Source: Verrucomicrobiales bacterium
GTDB taxonomy: Bacteria; Verrucomicrobiota; Verrucomicrobiia; Verrucomicrobiales; DEV007
Direction of reading: 5' to 3'
Assembly (NCBI GenBank): GCA_029213005.1
Contig: JARGPI010000001.1
Coordinates: forward strand, 245,356 to 309,355
DNA: 64,000 nucleotides
Part shown: positions 1-8,313 of the stretch, piece after piece
Layout: each line of letters begins with the position of its first letter
How positions within the stretch are numbered: the first letter of the stretch is position 1
The notes under the pieces: generated by a model
Seen by the model: the letters and a program-made list of their open reading frames with translations, nothing else
Told to the model about the DNA's origin: nothing
Database searches by the model: none
Program-made: the position numbers and the translations under genes

Positions 1-197
1 TCGAACCTGAAGCAGAAGTCGAACCTGAAGCAGAAGTCGAACCTGAAGCAGAAGTCGAACCTGAAGCAGCAGTCGAACCTGAAGCAGAAGTCGAACCTGA
101 AGCAGAAGTCGAACCTGAAGCAGCAGTCGAACCTGAAGCAGAAGTCGAACCTGAAGCAGAAGTCGAGCCTGAGGCAGAGGTAGAAGCTGAGCCCGAA
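1..197 (+). repeat. 18-bp tandem repeat encoding VEPEAE hexapeptides
   Basis: The unit GTCGAACCTGAAGCAGAA recurs every 18 bases from base 1 to about 180, then decays over one more unit. It continues off the left edge. Every third unit ends in GCA instead of GAA (units at 54-71 and 108-125), giving a 54-bp higher-order period, which suggests expansion by block duplication. The period is a multiple of three, so copy-number changes stay in frame. The array lies wholly inside the OmpA-like gene. Confidence 0.9.
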
Positions 198-1334
198 GCG
201 GAAACCGTGCCTGATGAAGACACCGAAGATAAAGGTATTCTTTCGGCCGCGGGTGCGGCTTTGGTCGGGGGTGGTGTCGTAGCTGCGGTGGCTGGTATCG
301 CAAAAAAAATGTCGGATGATGATTCCGAGCCCGAAGAAGAATCAGTATCGTCTCAAGAAAATGAAGACGATGTGAAATTTAAGTTCCTTAAGTTCGGTGG
401 ATCTCCAGAAGCCGAATCAGCGGAACCCGTCGTCGAAGAAAATGAGACTGAAGAGGAGACGGTTGACGCCTCTTCAACGGCGCTTCCCAGTCCTCTCCCA
501 CCTGTGCCTGTTCCGACAGGTGGTTCGATCCTGAGCGACGCGGAGCACAAAGAAGAGAAAGATGAAACGGAGACGTCGACAGAGAACGAAGTTGAGGCGC
601 CAGTCTCCCCGGTAGTCCAATTACCGGGCAATGCTTCGCTTCCACCGATTCCAACACCTCCGGTTACGCAGGAAATTGAAGAGACCGTTGAGACTGTGTC
701 CGGAGAGGTTGAAGAAGTGGTTGATGCTGTTGAGGAAGTTGAGGAAGTTGAGGAAGTCGAGCCAGCAGCGGATCCCATTCCGGTTCCTACCCCGATAGTA
801 CTCGATAATCCGGCACCAACGCCCCCTCCTGTCCCTGTTCCAGTTCCAAGTCCGGAGCCAGTGGCGGAGGAGCGGGTCTCTGATACGGACGAAACCATCC
901 CACTTTCAAAGCCTATCGTCGGTGCCGCCGCGGCGGTGGGAGCTGCTGCAATCGTCAATGAGGTGAACGAAGAAGCCGAATTACCTGAAGCTCCCAAAGC
1001 TCAGGCTCCGGTCATCACTGCGACTCCTTCGGTAATTTCAGCAAATATTTTCTTCGATGCGAACAGCGCCTATCTCAAGGACAGCGAACTCTCGAAAATT
1101 CAGACCATCGCCGACGCCGTGAAGGGTGGGGAATCACGATTAGTAAAAATTCAGGGGCTGGAAGATCTCGCTTCCAGCAATGACTTTAAGGTGTTGCTGG
1201 CTTCACGAAGAGTGCTCGCGGTTAAAAAGAAACTCGCGGAGAAAGAAATTGGAATTGAGCAACTCACCATCAACGGAATTCAGTTATCTGAAGATGGACG
1301 GGTTCTTAACCCACCATCGATTTCGATTTCCTAG
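1..1334 (+). CDS. Glu/Pro-rich OmpA-like envelope protein, 5' truncated by the window
   Basis: The frame is open from base 3 to the TAG at 1332-1334 (443 visible codons), so the start lies before the window. The visible N-terminus is about eleven VEPEAE-type hexapeptides. A Gly/Ala-rich hydrophobic stretch follows (visible residues about 79-100), then a long acidic, Pro-rich linker with PVPTP-like runs and a second short hydrophobic stretch (about 302-318). The C-terminus (about 350-440) resembles an OmpA-family peptidoglycan-binding domain: FFDANSA, then GLED and ASRR, which keep the Asp and Arg that contact diaminopimelate in that family. The family match is weak because the usual GHTD motif is altered. 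I infer a protein that spans or anchors in the envelope and reaches the cell wall. It converges on the next gene with a 25-base gap. Confidence 0.7.
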   Translation, partial: EPEAEVEPEAEVEPEAEVEPEAAVEPEAEVEPEAEVEPEAAVEPEAEVEPEAEVEPEAEVEAEPEAETVPDEDTEDKGILSAAGAALVGGGVVAAVAGIAKKMSDDDSEPEEESVSSQENEDDVKFKFLKFGGSPEAESAEPVVEENETEEETVDASSTALPSPLPPVPVPTGGSILSDAEHKEEKDETETSTENEVEAPVSPVVQLPGNASLPPIPTPPVTQEIEETVETVSGEVEEVVDAVEEVEEVEEVEPAADPIPVPTPIVLDNPAPTPPPVPVPVPSPEPVAEERVSDTDETIPLSKPIVGAAAAVGAAAIVNEVNEEAELPEAPKAQAPVITATPSVISANIFFDANSAYLKDSELSKIQTIADAVKGGESRLVKIQGLEDLASSNDFKVLLASRRVLAVKKKLAEKEIGIEQLTINGIQLSEDGRVLNPPSISIS

Positions 1335-1359
1335 CCGGAGTCGCAGGACGATCCAGAAT

Positions 1360-3279
1360 TTACTCAAGCTCTTTCCGGAGAGCTTCGAGTGCCTCCTCTT
1401 CGCTCATCGCTTCGATATCAGAATCTGATGCCGAAGCCGCAGGAGCGGTTTCCGGCGCTGGCGAAGGTGAAACTTCGGAACCCAATCCCAGAGCGCCTAG
1501 CAAATAAACTGCCAGGTCTTTGATTCTCGGGTAATCGAAAACCAGGGTCGCCGGAAGTTCCAGTTCGGATCCCAGTTCCGCCTGGATCTGAGTCGCGAAG
1601 GTGACCATCATCAAGGAATCCATCCCGGTTTCCAGAAGGCCGGTATCCACTGAAGGGAGGACAGCAGAGGCGGTCAGGGTTTGGATCGTTTCCTGAAGAA
1701 AACTCTGCAACATTCTCTCGCGGCTTGAGATGTGGGTGCTGGTAAGGCGTTCGACAAGCGATGGACGGGCTTTCCAGTTCTTTTCAACCACTTCGGAATT
1801 CTGCGCCGGCTGGTATTTTCGAAGCTCTGTCTTTAACACTTTTCCCGCAGGATTGCGCGGCAACTCATCAACATAGATGACCCGTGAAGGCACTTTGTAT
1901 TGGCCCAGATTTTCGAGTCCATAAGCCCGGATCGCTTCAGGATCCGGATTACCGTCGGAACTGACCACAAAGACGGCGACTTCCTCGCCTAAAACCGGCT
2001 CGGGAAGACCGACGACAGCGCAATCGGAGACACCCGGGGCATCGAGAAGCACCCTTTCGACTTCGGACGGAAACACTTTCATGCCCCCGATCGCAATCAT
2101 GTCTTTGATGCGGTCGACGATGTAAAAATACCCGTTTTCGTCCATTTTACCGACGTCACCGGAATAAAACCAGCCGTCCCGAACCGCACGGGCGGATTCT
2201 TCGGGCTGATTCCAGTATCCGAGCATCACATTCGGACCGCGGACCACAATTTCGCCCGGAGTTTCGGGAGGACAGGTTTTCCCCGTTTCAGGATCGATCA
2301 CCTTCATTTCGACGAGATCGACCGGGATGCCGATAGAACCCGGCACATGCTTCAGATGATGATTGTAGGAAGCAAAGGGCGCTGTTTCGGTCAATCCATA
2401 TCCCTCAAAAATCGGCATCTTAAACTTTTTCATCCAACCCTCGCCAAGTTGGGGGGCCAGCGTTGCCGCAGCGGAGAAACAGTAATTGATCGACTCGATG
2501 TCTGACGGTTCACAGGCATCCAGCATGAGGTGGAAGGTGGTGGGAACGCCAAACAATTTGGTGACCTTTTGTTGCGAAATCAATGCCTTGGACTCTGCCA
2601 GATCAAAGACTCGTTGCAGGACAATGGTCGAACCGATATTGAGCCCCGAATTCAGAATTGCGTTCTGACCGTAGCAGTGAAAGAGCGGCACCATGAGCAG
2701 CAATTGATCTTCAGGCACCATTCCACAAAGGTGATTGAAGGAATGAACCGTGGATCGAACATTCTTGTGGGAAAGGGTGGCTCCCTTTGGGAATCCTGTG
2801 GTTCCGGAGGTGTAGAGGATAATGCCCGGCGCATCGGGCTCCATTTCGAGGTATTCTCCCCGGCCCAGTGGCTCTTGATTGGTGAGCGGTTCTCCATGGA
2901 GAGAGGCTCCGTCCTCGGAAACTTTCAGAGATTCGCAGTTGTCGAAAGATGCTTTGCTTTGGTTCAAATGAATCACCGCCTTTGCATCGCAATCGGATAT
3001 GATAAAACCGGCTTCCTCGGCCGTTAAACGAGTGTTTACCGAAACGGCAATCGCCCCGATTCGCAGAATGCCGTAATACCAAATCGGAAATGCCGGAATA
3101 TTCCCCAGGACGAGGGCTACCCGATCACCCGGGGAGATTCCCATTTCGCGTAACACCGATGCGGCGCAACTCGATAGCGATTCGAGATCCTGATACGACA
3201 ATTCAGCCCCTTCAAAATAGATAGCTGTTTTGTCAGGAAAAATTCGTGAACACTCTATAAAACCCTGACAAATATTCAT
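1360..3279 (-). CDS. AMP-dependent acyl/aryl-CoA ligase fused to a C-terminal acyl-carrier domain
   Basis: This is an ANL-superfamily adenylating enzyme of 639 residues. Visible motifs are the phosphate-binding loop YTSGTTGFPKG (about 156-166), YGLTETAP (294-301), the hinge region GWFYSGDVG...DRIKD (369-393) and the C-terminal catalytic Lys in PRNPAGK (Lys480). Residues about 520-600 form a phosphopantetheine carrier domain with the attachment serine in GMDSL (Ser555). The enzyme probably activates a carboxylic acid as an adenylate and loads it onto its own carrier arm. The gene follows the ammonia-lyase gene by 21 bases on the same strand, so a cinnamate-type acid is the likely substrate (inference); a fatty acid is the alternative. 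The ATG at 3277-3279 begins at the normal family N-terminus. The C-terminal tail is Ala/Glu-rich. Confidence 0.85.
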   Translation of the reverse strand: MNICQGFIECSRIFPDKTAIYFEGAELSYQDLESLSSCAASVLREMGISPGDRVALVLGNIPAFPIWYYGILRIGAIAVSVNTRLTAEEAGFIISDCDAKAVIHLNQSKASFDNCESLKVSEDGASLHGEPLTNQEPLGRGEYLEMEPDAPGIILYTSGTTGFPKGATLSHKNVRSTVHSFNHLCGMVPEDQLLLMVPLFHCYGQNAILNSGLNIGSTIVLQRVFDLAESKALISQQKVTKLFGVPTTFHLMLDACEPSDIESINYCFSAAATLAPQLGEGWMKKFKMPIFEGYGLTETAPFASYNHHLKHVPGSIGIPVDLVEMKVIDPETGKTCPPETPGEIVVRGPNVMLGYWNQPEESARAVRDGWFYSGDVGKMDENGYFYIVDRIKDMIAIGGMKVFPSEVERVLLDAPGVSDCAVVGLPEPVLGEEVAVFVVSSDGNPDPEAIRAYGLENLGQYKVPSRVIYVDELPRNPAGKVLKTELRKYQPAQNSEVVEKNWKARPSLVERLTSTHISSRERMLQSFLQETIQTLTASAVLPSVDTGLLETGMDSLMMVTFATQIQAELGSELELPATLVFDYPRIKDLAVYLLGALGLGSEVSPSPAPETAPAASASDSDIEAMSEEEALEALRKELE

Positions 3280-3300
3280 ATAAGTTTAAACGGGCAAAAA

Positions 3301-4959
3301 TTATCCCACTTCGTTGAGAGAATCAACGATCGGACTAACCGCACTTACGAGATCACCCTCATTGGTGATTGACTCGTATAGCGCGTCGATCAGGGCTTCA
3401 AGATTGGAAGCGTGATCACTGATCAGTGGTGCATCAGAACCCATCATCTGGCCAGCAGTGTCGTACACCGATTCGTAAACCGAATGCAGGACCGGGCTGA
3501 GCAACGAGCGGCCGTCGTAATTGCCTTCTTCGACAATCGAGGCGCGCAGATCGACCGCCTGGATGGCGAAAATCAGAGCGATCCCGGCGTAACGGGATGA
3601 ATAATCGATCGATTGCGATGCCATATTGGCAGCGCCCCAGCTCAAACCATTGATGTTCTGATTGAATTGTTCCGCATGAGTCGGGAAATCATCCACCAGT
3701 GGCTTCCCAAGATGGGTAATCATCGGCATAATCGAGTTTCCGACGATCTGAAGCCCTTTCAGATTCATATCGACAGGGGAGTTTCCTTTTTTCGTCAATG
3801 AAGCGGGAAGCCCCTGATTAAATTCCGGAGAGACCAGAAGCGCGATCTGGACATCAAGATGCTTGGCAATTAGACCGAGATATTTTCGCAGGTCATCCAT
3901 CGCCATACCGACGTATTGCCCCAGAAAATTACCGCTCTGGTAAAAATCGCCGCATCCTGTGTCGATCAGGGGATTGTCCGTCACCGAATTCATTTCGATT
4001 TCGACGGTTTCTTCGACACGCAAAACCCCTTCCACAATCGGTCCCATATATTGGGGCAGACAACGGATCGAATAGCGGTCCTGAAGATGATTGCCATTCA
4101 CGTTCCCGGTGTGGCCGGCATCGAGCAATTCCCGCATCATTTCGGCCGACCAAATCTGGCCGGGGTGCGGTTTGCATTGGTGCACAAATGCCGCAAAAGG
4201 ATCTTCGTGCGCCAGCATAGCCTTTGCCATCATGGCATGGGACGCAAAAGAAAGCCCTAACAGGTTTTTAGCATAGTGAACGTTATTGGCAGCAATCGCC
4301 GCCGAAAATGTGGTTCCGTTAACAATCGCCAGCCCTTCCTTAGGCTTCAATTCCAGAGGCTCCAATTGTAGTTGCTTGAGGGCTTCGTCACGGGTCGTTT
4401 CCCTCTCACCGATTTGCACTTTGCACGGAGTGGCTTGTCCGGTAATCGCTCTGGCGATCACCGCGAGCGGAACGAGGTCTCCACTGGCTCCAATCGAGCC
4501 GAGTTCACCTACCACGGGAGTGATATCTTCATTCAGGAACGCAACGAGACGCTCCACGATATCGATGCGCACGCCGGAGGCGCCGCGAAGTAACATATTT
4601 GCCCGCAGCAGCATCGTCGCACGAACATGCTCTCTGGCGATGGGCTTACCTGTAGAACAGGATAAAAATTCGAGAAGGTTTTTCTGAGATATACCAGCGT
4701 CCTCTGCTGAGACCGGCAGATCTGCCATACCACCGAATCCAGTGGTGATTCCGTATATCTTCTGACCCGCCTCAACTGCCTCGTCGACAATGGATTCGGC
4801 GAGTTGCATTTTCGAGAGCATCGCCGGTGACTCTGCTATAGAAACTTTCCGGTTATGAAAAGCGACCGACTGAATCTGATCAACGGTTAATGGACTTCCG
4901 CTAAGACTCAGGGTGGCTGTCTCACCGATATTCAGGTTCTGGAAACTATGCGTGGTCAC
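3301..4959 (-). CDS. Aromatic amino acid ammonia-lyase (PAL/HAL/TAL family, MIO enzyme)
   Basis: The 552-residue protein has the full family signature: catalytic Tyr in YGITTGFG (about 69-76), the Ala-Ser-Gly triad that cyclises to the MIO electrophile in GSIGASGDLVPLA (Ala158-Gly160), and NGTTFSAA. Such enzymes remove ammonia from His, Tyr or Phe to give urocanate, coumarate or cinnamate; some are 2,3-aminomutases. At the selectivity switch (QKNLLEFL, residues 92-99) the sequence has Phe-Leu, as in Phe lyases, rather than the Ser-His of histidine lyases or the His-Leu of tyrosine lyases. No other hut gene is nearby, and a CoA-ligase/carrier gene follows at 21 bases. A Phe-directed enzyme feeding secondary metabolism is therefore the best inference. 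Confidence 0.85.
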   Translation of the reverse strand: MTTHSFQNLNIGETATLSLSGSPLTVDQIQSVAFHNRKVSIAESPAMLSKMQLAESIVDEAVEAGQKIYGITTGFGGMADLPVSAEDAGISQKNLLEFLSCSTGKPIAREHVRATMLLRANMLLRGASGVRIDIVERLVAFLNEDITPVVGELGSIGASGDLVPLAVIARAITGQATPCKVQIGERETTRDEALKQLQLEPLELKPKEGLAIVNGTTFSAAIAANNVHYAKNLLGLSFASHAMMAKAMLAHEDPFAAFVHQCKPHPGQIWSAEMMRELLDAGHTGNVNGNHLQDRYSIRCLPQYMGPIVEGVLRVEETVEIEMNSVTDNPLIDTGCGDFYQSGNFLGQYVGMAMDDLRKYLGLIAKHLDVQIALLVSPEFNQGLPASLTKKGNSPVDMNLKGLQIVGNSIMPMITHLGKPLVDDFPTHAEQFNQNINGLSWGAANMASQSIDYSSRYAGIALIFAIQAVDLRASIVEEGNYDGRSLLSPVLHSVYESVYDTAGQMMGSDAPLISDHASNLEALIDALYESITNEGDLVSAVSPIVDSLNEVG

Positions 4960-4978
4960 GTCTGTTTGCGGTTAATCG

Positions 4979-5006
4979 AGTATAGCAAAACAATCATACC
5001 CGTCAT
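4979..5006 (-). promoter_or_regulatory. Candidate sigma70 promoter for the ammonia-lyase/ligase pair
   Basis: On the minus strand, ATGACG (5001-5006) and TATACT (4979-4984) are separated by 16 bases, about 20 bases upstream of the ammonia-lyase ATG. The -10 matches consensus at five of six positions and the -35 at four. The surrounding gap is AT-rich. This is a pattern match only. Confidence 0.35.
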
Positions 5007-5102
5007 GGGATAATTTGAAAGCCGTTATGCTTAATATGATAAATATAATCGTTTAATTATATTTTGGAAAGTCCTAATTGATTTACCGATAACCCGGAAG
5101 AC

Positions 5103-8100
5103 TTAAATATCCTTCGACTTATCACGGAAATCACTATCCGACTTCTTGTATTTGATAGGGGCTTTGCTTTTGCCGGTTTCAGAAATCGTTAAAGATTTTG
5201 CATCGCCTTTCTCGAAATACTCTGGAGTGGCCCGTCCGATGAACAGCAAATAGACGGATGGGACAAAGCAAAGCGCCAGAATCGTAGCGCCGCCAACTCC
5301 GCCAGCGATCGTAATTGCCACCGGGGGCCAGAATCCACCTCCACCCAAAATGAGCGGGGTAAAGCCGGCGATGGTTGTCAGTGTCGTTGCCACAATATGT
5401 CGGGTTCTCCGTATCACGACGTCGGCAAGTGCTGAGGGCTTTCCTTTTTTTGCTTCCGGAGTGTCGAGAATTCCTGCCATCACCACAATGGCATCATTCA
5501 CTGCGACTCCGACGAGCCCCATGGTTCCTACCACACCCATAAAGCCGAATGGAAAATCAAAGACCCAGAGAGCTCCCAGGCCCAGCCCGATGGAAAGCCC
5601 GCCCACCAGCGCGATGATGAAGGCCACACGAAATGATCGGAACGACGCCACCAGAGTGGCGATAATGAGAGCGATGAGAAGAGGAATATTCGCCATCAAA
5701 CCGCCCACGGCCTCGTCGCGTTCGGCAGATTCGCCGCCGAACTTCAGCGAATACCCGGGCGGAAGGGTGAAATCGGACTGAATAAGGCGCTTTTTAAATT
5801 CAGTCATCACGATATGGGGCAGCGTCCCTGCGGTGATGTAGGCATTCACTTCGTTGACCCGTTTACCGTTTTCCCTCGGGATCGAAGCCACTTCGGAATC
5901 CAGCTCCATGGTGCCGATGGCTGAAACGGGGATGCCTGAGGGACTGTGTGGAGATTTTAATTCCAGATTGCTGATTTCACCCGAGTTCTGCCGAACTTTA
6001 TTTTCAATCTTAACCCGGATCGGAATCTCCTCAGTCCCGTCGATGAGAGAACCACTCTCGAGCCCTTCCAGCGAGGCATAGAGCTGATCCTCAATTTCCT
6101 TGTGGGTCAGGCCGGTTTTTCTCGCATCGAATTCATTCAGTTGGAGAGCCAACTTCGGAACCACTTCGTTCAAATCGGAGCGGGTATGGACCACTTCGCC
6201 CGTCTGAGACATGACCAGACGAATTTCATTGCCCAGTTCCTGAAGGACGGCCAGATCGGGGCCGAAAAGTTTCACCTCAACCGGCGCATCGAAGGGCGGC
6301 CCCTGTTCCAGCTGCCGGACCAGAATCCGGGGACCGTAAAATTCGCTATCCAATTTATTTTGCAGGGCCCGGATTTTCTCCCGGGAGTCGACGCCTTTAT
6401 CAAATTCCACAAGGGCCTGACCGTAAAAGGGTGCGTTTCGCCTCCGGGCCATCATGTTGTAAAAGAAGCTGGGTGAGCTTTCGCCGAGAAACCAGTGAAC
6501 CCGGTGAACCCCTTCCAGTGCGAGGGCGGAATCTCTGATCTCCATCGCCACCTTTCGGGTTTCCTCAAGTGAACTGGAGGCGGATAACTCCAGTTCAATC
6601 TGGACTTGCTCCCGATCGGCAGGCGGAAAAAACTGCTCAGGAAGTTGCTGAGCCCAGTAGAGCCCAATCACCGGCAGGCTGACTCCAAAAACCACTCCAA
6701 GGACAGGGAACTGGAAAATACCGATCAGGATATTTCGGTAACCTGTTAGTAAGCGTTCGCTGCCGAGGCCCTTTTCGAGGAAACTGTACCCGGTACGGTT
6801 CCGCTTTGTACCCTGTACACTTTTTGATTGTACCCTGTACGATTGTCCAATAATGGCGGAAAGAGCGGGTACCACCGTCATCGCGAGGATGAATGATGCG
6901 TTGATCGCAAGGATGACGCTCACTGCGATAGAGCCGACAAATTCACCGCTCGCACCGGGGAGAATGACGATCGGCATAAATGCGAGGGTCGTTGTTAAGG
7001 TTGAGCCGAATAATGGAAGCGCGAGGTGGCTGACCGTCTCTTTGATCGCTTCTTTGGGCGTTTTTCCCTCTCGAAGCGCCGCGTTAACCTCGTCGACCAT
7101 GACAATGGCGTTATCGATGAGAAGCCCCAGGGCGATAATCAAACCCGTGATCGACATCTGGTGAATCGGGATATTGAGGAACCTCATTCCGGTAATCACG
7201 ATGAGGGTCGATAACGGCAGCGCAATACCGACGACAATCATGCTCCGCCAACCCATCAGGAAAAAGACCACCACCACGACCGCCAGCGTCCCAACGAGCA
7301 TATTTTTCCCGAGCTGGAGAAGCCGGTCCTGCACGTAGCGGTTTTGAGTGAACAGAACGTCCATTTCCACGCCCGGCGGGAGGGTGGCTTTGAATTTATC
7401 GAGGGCTTCGTTTAAATCCTGGTTCCAGAGATCGATCCGGCTCTCATCCCGGACGTAGGCAGCCGTCACGATAGCGGGAATGCCGTCGACCACCGCTTGA
7501 CCGGCCGGGGGGCTTTTGATCGTTTTTTTGATCGTGGCGATTTCATCAAGCCGGGTCAGCTCGTTGTTTCCGTGCCTGATCGGGGTGGATCCGATGCGAC
7601 TCAAAGAATCAAAATCCTGATCAACTTCGATAACCATCTCCGACTGATTGCTCCGGTACATCCCGGCCGAACCCTTCGTTTCGCTATTTTTGACCTGGTG
7701 GGAGATTTCGCCGATGGTGAGGCCCATCCGCTTCAACACCTCAACCGGGACTTCAATGAGGATCTCCTCTTCCTGCTGTCCGAAGAGGGTTACGCTCTCC
7801 GTTCCGCTCAGCGTGCGGATATGATCCTTCAGATCCTCGCTGAGACGACTCAGGATCGAAAAGTTCGGATCACCGTCTCCCATCCACTTCAGGGCGATGA
7901 TCGTTGCGTAGGCGCGCATTTCCGGCCTTTCGAACTTGGGTTCGAATGCACCGTCTGGCAGGGATTTCGCTGTTTCAGAAATTTCGTCCCGCACCCGTGA
8001 CCAGACGGTATCCACATCGGTAATCGTCTCTTTCAGCTCGATGGTGATCGTTGAGATCCCGGCCATGCTTTCGGAGGTGATGTCTTTGATCCCTTTGACC

Positions 8101-8312
8101 GTGCTGATGTCTTCCTCCAAAGGGCGACTGATCTGCGATTCGACTCTCTCGGCGTCCGCACCCGGGAATACCGTCCGGATAATTCCGAAACGCTGCACCA
8201 GGATCGGATCCTCCATCCGTGGCATCGTTGTGTAGGACGAAATGCCCGCCACCGCGATAATTCCGAGGAGCAGGAGCAGCAGCCTCTGATTTTTGTAGAG
8301 CAGGTAGGACAT
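5103..8312 (-). CDS. RND-family efflux permease (AcrB/HAE1-like)
   Basis: The 1069-residue inner-membrane transporter has the duplicated RND architecture: TM1 at about 10-28, porter domain, TM2-6 at about 335-485, TM7 near 530-550, second porter domain, TM8-12. The proton-relay region of TM4 reads GLLIDNAIV (Asp400-Asn401) instead of the classical Asp-Asp. TM10 has an Asn-Asp pair (about 939-940) where AcrB has Lys. Such variants occur in other RND subgroups, so this is probably functional, but proton coupling may differ. Residues about 491-509, in the cytoplasmic segment between TM6 and TM7, are encoded by an inserted palindromic repeat. The gene starts 1 base after the adaptor stop, so the two form an operon. 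No outer-membrane channel gene is visible nearby. The charged C-terminal tail is cytoplasmic. Confidence 0.92.
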   Translation of the reverse strand: MSYLLYKNQRLLLLLLGIIAVAGISSYTTMPRMEDPILVQRFGIIRTVFPGADAERVESQISRPLEEDISTVKGIKDITSESMAGISTITIELKETITDVDTVWSRVRDEISETAKSLPDGAFEPKFERPEMRAYATIIALKWMGDGDPNFSILSRLSEDLKDHIRTLSGTESVTLFGQQEEEILIEVPVEVLKRMGLTIGEISHQVKNSETKGSAGMYRSNQSEMVIEVDQDFDSLSRIGSTPIRHGNNELTRLDEIATIKKTIKSPPAGQAVVDGIPAIVTAAYVRDESRIDLWNQDLNEALDKFKATLPPGVEMDVLFTQNRYVQDRLLQLGKNMLVGTLAVVVVVFFLMGWRSMIVVGIALPLSTLIVITGMRFLNIPIHQMSITGLIIALGLLIDNAIVMVDEVNAALREGKTPKEAIKETVSHLALPLFGSTLTTTLAFMPIVILPGASGEFVGSIAVSVILAINASFILAMTVVPALSAIIGQSYRVQSKSVQGTKRNRTGYSFLEKGLGSERLLTGYRNILIGIFQFPVLGVVFGVSLPVIGLYWAQQLPEQFFPPADREQVQIELELSASSSLEETRKVAMEIRDSALALEGVHRVHWFLGESSPSFFYNMMARRRNAPFYGQALVEFDKGVDSREKIRALQNKLDSEFYGPRILVRQLEQGPPFDAPVEVKLFGPDLAVLQELGNEIRLVMSQTGEVVHTRSDLNEVVPKLALQLNEFDARKTGLTHKEIEDQLYASLEGLESGSLIDGTEEIPIRVKIENKVRQNSGEISNLELKSPHSPSGIPVSAIGTMELDSEVASIPRENGKRVNEVNAYITAGTLPHIVMTEFKKRLIQSDFTLPPGYSLKFGGESAERDEAVGGLMANIPLLIALIIATLVASFRSFRVAFIIALVGGLSIGLGLGALWVFDFPFGFMGVVGTMGLVGVAVNDAIVVMAGILDTPEAKKGKPSALADVVIRRTRHIVATTLTTIAGFTPLILGGGGFWPPVAITIAGGVGGATILALCFVPSVYLLFIGRATPEYFEKGDAKSLTISETGKSKAPIKYKKSDSDFRDKSKDI
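6785..6841. repeat. 22-bp-phased palindromic repeat, three direct units, inside the RND permease gene
   Basis: Three 13-bp cores start at 6785, 6807 and 6829, exactly 22 bases apart: TGTACCCGGTACG, TGTACCCTGTACA and TGTACCCTGTACG. Each is a dyad, TGTAC-nnn-GTACA, and cores are separated by 9 variable bases. Three periods equal 66 bases, which preserves the reading frame of the surrounding permease gene. This is the only copy of the family in the window that lies inside a coding region. Confidence 0.9.
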
Positions 8313-8313
8313 A

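Noticed and set aside
1..197. CRISPR-like array
   Set aside because: The 18-bp units are contiguous without spacers and encode an in-frame VEPEAE peptide; it is a coding minisatellite.
353..997. 214-codon minus-strand open frame opposite the OmpA-like gene
   Set aside because: It is a Ser/Thr/Gly-rich shadow created by Glu/Pro/Val codons on the plus strand, without start signals or homology pattern.
3301..4959. Histidine utilisation (hut) locus
   Set aside because: No urocanase, imidazolonepropionase or formiminoglutamase gene is nearby, and the selectivity switch lacks the Ser-His of histidine lyases.
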